A stretch of 64,000 nucleotides of DNA from Arabidopsis thaliana. Taxonomy: Eukaryota > Streptophyta > Magnoliopsida > Brassicales > Brassicaceae. Both the position numbers and the translations under genes were made by a program. Below the pieces are notes generated by a model, which saw only the letters and a program-made list of their open reading frames with translations, was not told the origin of the DNA and made no database searches. Shown here piece after piece: positions 60,903 to 64,000 of this stretch (positions within the stretch are counted from its first letter, which is position 1; each line of letters starts with the position of its first letter). The stretch is from positions 11,835,151 through 11,899,150 of the forward strand of contig NC_003071.7 of NCBI RefSeq assembly GCF_000001735.4, in the 5' to 3' direction.

Positions 60903-61470
60903 ATGGGAAAATTTTTAATATGTTTCTTCTTCTTGTTTTTCATCTCCATCCAAAACATAGAATCCATTATAATACTTAGGACTTATTACATTGATATTTC
61001 GAATCATCTTGCAGGTAACAAAAAACTCATGATCATTTGTAGATCTGGAGATCAAGCGAGCCCACTTAAATTTCTTCCCTTCAATGTCATTTGGAGAATA
61101 AAATTTACAATTTACCCAAAAACTTTGATATGGTGCCACGTATGGAAGGTAGTTCAATTTCCACTGTTATCTCTTTCACATTGTTACACCTATAATTTTT
61201 TAACGATATATTCTTGTTTATATTTATGTTATTCATGTAAATTTTTTTATTACGATATCTTTCCAGGGACCTAATTATGTTCATCATGTAAAGTTTAACG
61301 CGTTTATTGCGAAGGAGAGTTTTATACATGATGTATGTGGAGGTCGGAAACCTAACGCATGTTTTTGGCAACCGAGAGAAAGCGGAATATGGGCACGAAA
61401 TAATAGTGCTGGAACCCTTAAGTTCACGTATAAATGGGATATAAATACCAATATATCACCTTCTTATTAA
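60903..61470 (+). CDS. S-protein homologue (plant self-incompatibility S1 family)
   Basis: Two exons (60903-61148 and 61267-61470) join in phase 0 to 149 residues. The start MGKFLICFFFLFFISIQNIES is a secretory signal peptide. The mature part has the family layout: NHLAGNKKLMIICRSGDQ, then a WCHVW motif, CFWQPRESGIW and KFTYKWDI near the C-terminus. S1-family proteins are small secreted cysteine proteins; poppy S-proteins are the female self-incompatibility determinants, and Arabidopsis homologues are mostly of unknown role and often tapetum or pollen expressed. The 118-base intron splits the Trp-Cys region and is unusual, as most homologues I know are intronless. I do not recall a locus number for it, so it may be under-annotated. 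No stop or shift breaks it. Confidence 0.72.
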
Positions 61471-61761
61471 TTTTATATTTACTTAAAATATATAATTATT
61501 ATTATACCAATATCTCATGTTACATTAAGAAATTAAACAATAAGAGTGAGTCACCAAAAGTTGGGTATTTTGTTTAATTCTGACGTTTTTCCTTACAACT
61601 TGTTTAAGTTGGGGACTAAATCCAATGTAAGCAATTAATGTGGAACAAAACTAAAACATTACAGTATTTTGCTTTCAAGTAACGTGCAACAAAACAAGGG
61701 CATCGAGAATTGGGGAAAAAAAATTGAAACCTGTAAATGAAAAGGTCCACTTAGAGGCAAA
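61471..61761. other. Spacer between the S-protein homologue and the F-box-associated pseudogene
   Basis: AT-rich with no feature beyond the 3' ends of the convergent neighbours. Confidence 0.45.
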
Positions 61762-62480
61762 CTAGCTAGATTCTGTTATAAACTTGAAATTCTCAGCATA
61801 GACTACAAAGGTGTAAACTCTAGTAGGTTTTTCAAACGCTTCAAAACCTTGGACTCTTAACTCTTTCAAGAGTCTTCCTTTCAGGATTGAAATAGAAAAC
61901 AAAGAAAGGTTTAGATATATAGTCCATGGACAAAATAATTTCATGAGTAGCAGTCACTCCAACGCCGGAAGCATCTCCCTTAACGACTATATTCACCGGA
62001 AAAGTGTATACACATTCCAACCATTCTTGTTTCTTGGCATCCTCTTGTATCCACAAATACAAATAAAGCTTAGACCTAAGCCTTCTGGGATAAAAGTCAG
62101 TATACCAGTGCCAACTAATCACGCCTAATTAATTTACCCTTGTAATTTATCAGTTTAGTAGGCGACGATGGAACCAATAACTTCATAATACTAGAATCTG
62201 TCTTAAAAAAACTAAAATTTTCATTTCTAACATCAAAGCAAGCTATCTTCACAGTCTTTGCTTGTCCAGCAATGTAATACAAAACCTCATCGATGCATAC
62301 CCCTTCACCTATAGGATAATGGTTTTCCGGACAATTCAGTTTTCTCCATGACATCTTCCGAGTTCCTAATGTCATAATATGTTCCTCTTCATTAGATACT
62401 CCATAAAGTGAATTTCTTATGTTTGATACTTTATATCGTTTGCCAATAGGATCATACCATAATAAGCTTCTTGATTAGCT
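61762..62480 (-). pseudogene. F-box-associated (FBA_3-type) domain remnant
   Basis: Reading leftward from about 62480, the frame gives LLWYDPIGKRYKVSNI, then MTLGTRKMSWRKLNCP, GVCIDEVLYYIAG and LINYKGKL, the conserved order of an FBA type 3 domain. The frame then fails because a TTAA tetranucleotide appears duplicated at about 62135, and continues in another frame as LGVISWHWYTDFYPRRL through ILSMDYISKPFFVFYFNPER. A further shift leads to a C-terminal FEAFEKPTRVYTFVVYAENF. The N-terminal F-box is not found upstream, where the sequence turns AT-rich. An intact protein would be a substrate adaptor of SCF ubiquitin ligases; this copy cannot produce one. Confidence 0.78.
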
Positions 62481-62812
62481 ATATTTAAATGTAATTTTTT
62501 TTTACTCTCTCTCAATTGGTCAAATTTAGAGGAGATAAAAAAAATTTACCACCCAATAATTGTTTCATTATTATTGGCTAAACTTAGGTGAGGTGAATAA
62601 AAAAAATGAACCCAATTTTCGTTCCATTAACATTCATTTACGTCGTTTTCTTAAATATGAGTACACATATATCAGTTTATTCATATAGTTAAACTAATAT
62701 TTAAATACTAACATGTGCATACGTGTACGTTAATGTTATGAGTCATTTTACATTGTCAAGTAATAAAAATTGAAAATGAGAATTTCATTTTGTTTCTTAA
62801 TAGACTTCAGTG
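62481..62812. other. ATL57 upstream region
   Basis: AT-rich promoter region. A TATA-like element is not obvious. No other feature is seen. Confidence 0.45.
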
Positions 62813-63592
62813 ATGGAGACCAAGCACCTACGCAAGCTTCTCCAGCTCTACCAAGCTTGTGGTGGCGAACAAGAGCTCACAAAAACCGTCCAAAACGTCA
62901 CATCATCACCATTGACTCCAACGCCACCACCACAGCCACCTTCGGCATTAGACTCCACTATGGCTCTCACCATCTTTATCCTCTTGGTTGCTCTCTTCTT
63001 CATGGGTTTCTTTTCAGTTTACTTCCGCCACTTCGCAGACAGTTCAAGTTCAACGGTTGATATTTCTTCCATGCCAAGAACAAGATCCTCTAGGATGTCT
63101 CCACGTCGCCTTTCCACATCCGTCGTCGTATCACGGCCGTATAGTTTCCGGAGGGGTCTTGATTCTCAGGTAAATCCATTTCTCTAATTATCTTTCTCGG
63201 TTCTTATGTTAACCGGCAAGATTGGGACATTTCAGGCCGTTCGATCTCTGCCAGTGTACCGTTACACGAAAGCAGCGAAGCAGCGGAACGAAGATTGCGT
63301 TATCTGCTTGAGCGATTTCGAAGAAGGTGAAACAGTTAAAGTGATACCACATTGTGGTCACGTGTTCCACGTAGATTGCGTTGACACGTGGCTGAGCTCA
63401 TACGTAACATGTCCCTTGTGCCGGAGTAACCAGCTGTTCTCGGATAAGGACTTGGGCATGCAAGAACCGCCTGATCAGGACTCGGCAGAAGAACATGACA
63501 CGTGTGATGGTGTGGACACTTGTGTAAGGAGGTGTAGTAGCTGTTCAAGTTTGGGGCAGAGGACTGGATTGGAACGATCGCTGAGCCTCTGA
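62813..63592 (+). CDS. ATL57: RING-H2 finger E3 ligase ATL57
   Basis: Two exons (62813-63169 and 63236-63592), each 357 bases in CDS, give 237 residues. After a Pro-rich N-terminus there is one membrane segment (MALTIFILLVALFFMGFFSV, about residues 50-69) followed by a basic stretch. A GLD-like motif lies at the exon junction. The RING-H2 finger starts at Cys140: CVICLSDFEEGETVKVIPHC, then GHVFHVDCVDTW and CPLCR, with the C3H2C3 ligands intact and the Trp three before Cys7 that marks the ATL class. ATL proteins are membrane-anchored E3 ubiquitin ligases. The Cys/Ser tail is family-variable. The target is unknown to me. The position fits At2g27940. Confidence 0.95.
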
Positions 63593-64000
63593 CATGTTCT
63601 TTTTTTTTTGTGTTGTTCTTAATCTTGATTTTGTCTTTGTATTATTGTTGTAATAAGGGAAGGGTATGAAATAATGACTTTGTAAAATGAGATTGAGTAG
63701 TAAATTTTGTTAGTGTTGCCAAAATATTATTTTATTCATTCCATTTTGTTTTATGAGATGTTTAAGAATAAAACAAAATTATGAGTTTCTGATTTTGTAT
63801 TACTATTTTCCGTGGAAGGAAACGGAAAAATTGAAGCGAAATGTGTGGAAACGAAATTTTTGTTAGCATCAAGTGAATCAACCAATTTATTTATCCCCAA
63901 AAAATCAACCATACGTACACAATTTCGTAGTGTTTTGTCAAACACGGCTTCAGAGGCTCATTTCTTTGTGTCATCTGAAGTGTTGCACTTTTTAGATGTC
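63593..64000. other. ATL57 3' flank to window end
   Basis: Contains the ATL57 3' UTR, T-rich at first. The last 250 bases could belong to the next gene on the minus strand, but the open frame at 63751-63945 has no recognisable motif, so none is called. Confidence 0.4.

Noticed and set aside
1..64000. CRISPR arrays, bacterial operons or phage features
   Set aside because: Nothing of the kind; all gene structures are those of a plant nuclear genome.

Overview
The window is plant nuclear DNA and I read it as Arabidopsis thaliana chromosome 2, around loci At2g27775 to At2g27940. That placement comes from recognising the proteins from memory, not from a search. The evidence is AT-rich intergenic DNA, short GT-AG introns of about 80-120 bases, and joined exon models whose lengths match known Arabidopsis proteins: NAT12 709 aa, ADT3 424, HDT4 203, AXS1 389, AGO5 997, VPS50 1124, SCPL51 461, a PLATZ protein of 189 and ATL57 237.

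Layout. 1-7,460 has no gene I can support. 7.4-16.2 kb (all minus strand) holds a small NFD6-like mitochondrial protein gene, a broken F-box/LRR gene, a TFIIS N-terminal-domain gene, an RBM48-like gene (minor-spliceosome factor family) and a PPR gene. The first two PPR exons are a diverged copy of the NFD6-like gene. 17.2-28.6 kb (plus strand) holds NAT12, ADT3, a DUF7054-type gene and HDT4. A tRNA-Gly(UCC) gene and AXS1 follow on the minus strand, then a 5'-truncated LINE with an open 340-codon frame. 36.3-50.1 kb (plus strand) is AGO5 and VPS50. SCPL51 (minus) and a PLATZ gene (plus) diverge across a repeat-rich 3.3 kb spacer. 58.3-62.5 kb is accessory: a decayed Copia polyprotein, an intron-containing S-protein-homologue gene and an F-box-associated-domain pseudogene. 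ATL57 (RING-H2) closes the window.

The genes do not form one pathway. They cover nucleobase transport, phenylalanine synthesis, chromatin modification, apiose/xylose sugar-nucleotide synthesis, small-RNA silencing and endosomal recycling. I found no wholly new system. The best second looks are: (1) a mitochondrial presequence cassette shared between the NFD6-like gene and the PPR gene, with a GAGAG tandem acceptor that could switch between a short protein and the PPR protein; (2) a U12-type AT-AC intron in HDT4; (3) the intron-bearing S-protein homologue; (4) recent tandem duplications in coding and intronic DNA; (5) a bare poly(T) tract flanked by 9-bp direct repeats; and (6) strong hairpins upstream of the PLATZ gene.

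Exon boundaries were read by eye from splice consensus and reading frame. Any one may be off by a base or two, but the summed models stay in frame.
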